From an uncultured Bacteroidales bacterium (lineage in GTDB: Bacteria; Bacteroidota; Bacteroidia; Bacteroidales; Paludibacteraceae), in assembly GCA_937910305.1 (NCBI GenBank), contig CALEPS010000022.1, positions 1-34,564 of the forward strand: a stretch of 34,564 nt of DNA, in the 5' to 3' direction. A program made the position numbers and the translations under genes. This document shows, piece by piece, positions 33,045 through 34,564 of the stretch (positions within the stretch are counted from its first letter, which is position 1; each line of letters opens with the position of its first letter). Under the pieces are notes generated by a model, which did not search any database, was not told the DNA's origin, and worked only from the letters and a program-made list of their open reading frames with translations.

Positions 33045-34520
33045 ATGCTTTTTAACTCGATAGAATTTGCCATATTTCTTCCTATTGTCTTTTTGATTTA
33101 CTGGGCGATAGGATATGCGAGAATAAATGACTCGTTAAAACTGCGGATACAGAATGCATTCGTGGTTGTTGCGAGTTACGTGTTCTACGGCTGGTGGGAC
33201 TGGCGATTCTTGTTGCTCATTGCCTTCACTTCATTCTGTTCCTGGGGGAGCGGATTATTGATTTCGAGGGCTCAAAATGCCACCGAAGATAACAGGGGGG
33301 GGCAAAACGTATCATTCGCAAGCAGATTCTGGCTGACAGCCAATATTGTTCTGAACCTTGGCATCTTGGCGGTCTTTAAATATTATGATTTTTTTGTGAC
33401 AGAGTTCGGAAACATATTTGGAATCAGTACGGACAGTTTATTACTCAAGATTATTCTGCCTGTTGGGATCAGTTTCTACACATTCCAAGCGTTGAGTTAT
33501 AGCATTGATGTTTATCGAAGGAAGATAGAGCCGACCAACGATATCATTGCCTTCTTTGCGTTTATCTCATTCTTCCCGCAGTTAGTAGCCGGTCCTATAG
33601 AACGTGCAACGAACCTGTTGCCTCAGTTTTTGCAGAATCGTAAGTTTAGTTATGATGAGGGTGTAGACGGAATGCGTCAGATTCTATGGGGCTTATTCAA
33701 GAAGATCGTTGTCGCGGATAACTGCGCATTTTATGTCAATCAGGTATGGGAGACGTATGATACGCAAAACGGCAGTACATTATTGTTGGCAGCGATACTC
33801 TTTACCTTCCAGATTTACGGCGATTTCTCCGGTTATAGCGATATAGCAATAGGGACAGCCAAACTCTTTGGTATCAAACTGATGAGGAACTTCAATAATC
33901 CGTATTTCAGCAGAGACATAGCAGAGTTTTGGCGGAGATGGCATATTAGTTTGACGACATGGTTCCGCGATTATGTCTATATCCCGCTTGGCGGTAGCCG
34001 TGTAGGTAAATGGAAGATTGTGCGTAACACTTTTGTTATCTTCTTGCTATCGGGCTTTTGGCATGGTGCGAACTGGACGTTTATTGCTTGGGGTGCATAC
34101 CACGCATTGTTATTCTTGCCGCTCATTTTGCTTGGCAAGAACCGCAAAAATACGAATCAAGTAGCGGAAGGACGATTGGTGCCTACATGGAAAGAGTGCG
34201 GACAGATACTATTTACATTCATGTTGGCAGTTATAGGATGGATTATTTTCCGCGCAGAGACAATAGGCCAGGCTTGGGAAATAATGAAAGGTATTTGCGA
34301 TGTGAGCCTATTCTCTGTACCAAACCATGCAGGTATTCATGCGTTATTTGTCAACCTTTTATTGCTTGTCATCGTAGAATGGTTTCAACGCAATAAGCAA
34401 CATAGTTTAGATATTGCTAATCTACCGATATATCTCCGGTATACGATTTATATAGGCATGTCATTTATCATCTTTGCCTTTGGAGGACATACGGTTAACT
34501 TTATTTATTTTCAGTTCTGA
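33045..34520 (+). CDS. MBOAT-family O-acyltransferase (AlgI/DltB-like)
   Basis: A multi-pass inner-membrane protein that carries acyl groups to an exported glycan. It has the MBOAT features ILPVGISFYTFQALSYSIDVYR (about 143-164), FFPQLVAGPIERA, DFSGYSDIAIG, FWRRWHISLTTWFRDYVYIPLGG and the catalytic His region LSGFWHGANWTF (about 337-348). There are 491 residues, normal for the family. A run of eight G at 33295-33302 encodes Arg-Gly-Gly in a loop between the early helices; one G more or less would stop translation within about 26 codons. It is in frame now (ON). The next gene, cut by the window end, overlaps its stop and is the likely partner. Confidence 0.93.
   Translation: MLFNSIEFAIFLPIVFLIYWAIGYARINDSLKLRIQNAFVVVASYVFYGWWDWRFLLLIAFTSFCSWGSGLLISRAQNATEDNRGGQNVSFASRFWLTANIVLNLGILAVFKYYDFFVTEFGNIFGISTDSLLLKIILPVGISFYTFQALSYSIDVYRRKIEPTNDIIAFFAFISFFPQLVAGPIERATNLLPQFLQNRKFSYDEGVDGMRQILWGLFKKIVVADNCAFYVNQVWETYDTQNGSTLLLAAILFTFQIYGDFSGYSDIAIGTAKLFGIKLMRNFNNPYFSRDIAEFWRRWHISLTTWFRDYVYIPLGGSRVGKWKIVRNTFVIFLLSGFWHGANWTFIAWGAYHALLFLPLILLGKNRKNTNQVAEGRLVPTWKECGQILFTFMLAVIGWIIFRAETIGQAWEIMKGICDVSLFSVPNHAGIHALFVNLLLLVIVEWFQRNKQHSLDIANLPIYLRYTIYIGMSFIIFAFGGHTVNFIYFQF
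33295..33302 (+). repeat. (G)8 homopolymer within the MBOAT coding region
   Basis: Eight consecutive G lie between CA and CAAAAC. They are in frame at present. With 7 G a TGA follows about 13 codons later; with 9 G a TAA follows about 28 codons later. Confidence 0.9.
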
Positions 34521-34564
34521 TGAAAAAGTTCCTCGTTAAAATATCAATAGCAACAATAATCTTA
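34520..34564 (+). CDS. Start of a membrane or exported protein, cut by the window end
   Basis: An ATG overlaps the MBOAT stop by one base (TGATG) and opens 15 codons, MKKFLVKISIATIIL, the start of a signal peptide or membrane anchor. By position it could be the SGNH/AlgJ-like partner that works with MBOAT proteins, but no further sequence is available. Confidence 0.55.
   Translation, partial: MKKFLVKISIATIIL

Noticed and set aside
1..34564. CRISPR array, tRNA or rRNA genes
   Set aside because: No regularly spaced short repeats and no recognisable RNA gene were seen on either strand by eye.

Overview
The window looks like a polysaccharide locus (O-antigen or capsule type) from a member of the Bacteroidota, probably Bacteroidales. 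The reasons are low GC, a near-perfect Bacteroides-type promoter (TTTG, 20 bases, TAATTTTG) at 14103-14134, gene families common in that phylum, and few strong Shine-Dalgarno sequences. Every convincing gene is on the + strand. I see no rRNA, tRNA or CRISPR array.

Layout: 1-420 is non-coding and holds two ~97% identical ~103-base direct repeats. Next come wzt (ATPase of a polysaccharide ABC exporter) and rfbF (glucose-1-phosphate cytidylyltransferase). A first accessory cassette (2506-6935) follows: a small GIY-YIG-like protein, a DUF1016/PDDEXK nuclease, and a three-gene unit in which two HEPN-motif proteins flank a small unknown. A probable terminator and an rmlC remnant follow. Sugar and glycan genes resume with rfbG, an RfbJ-like reductase, a UGM-like flavoprotein, a membrane acyltransferase and a GT2. 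A second accessory cassette (12621-22003) holds a KAP-like NTPase and then, behind its own promoter, five tightly packed genes: an AIPR protein with an Mrr-like nuclease signature, a protein with two GHKL ATPase modules, a receiver-like protein, an unknown and an adenine-N6 DNA methylase. From 22000 to the end the locus is polysaccharide genes again: glycosyltransferases, a LbH acetyltransferase, a deacetylase-like protein, a TupA-like ATP-grasp protein, a dTDP-3-acetamido-3,6-dideoxyhexose module (FdtA/C/B type), an MBOAT acyltransferase and the start of its probable partner.

Working together: CDP- and dTDP-activated deoxysugars are made, assembled by about eight glycosyltransferases, decorated by several acyltransferases and exported by a Wzm/Wzt system whose permease is not in the window. 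Four decoration or assembly genes carry simple-sequence repeats in their coding sequence: (AC)13, (G)11, (TACACCA)4 and (G)8. Two are currently out of frame and two in frame, which suggests phase variation by slippage in addition to any promoter inversion elsewhere.

Most notable: (1) the AIPR / dual-GHKL / receiver / unknown / N6-methylase operon, a candidate restriction-like defence system wired through a two-component-like pair; (2) the set of slippage-prone acyltransferase and glycosyltransferase genes; (3) a DUF559 nuclease element inserted in frame in the FdtB-type aminotransferase, with inverted GC-rich ends that each sit in a hairpin whose stem is an inverted copy of the local flank; (4) a hairpin repeat with compensatory base changes in the DUF1016 gene. 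No database search was possible, so novelty is unverified.
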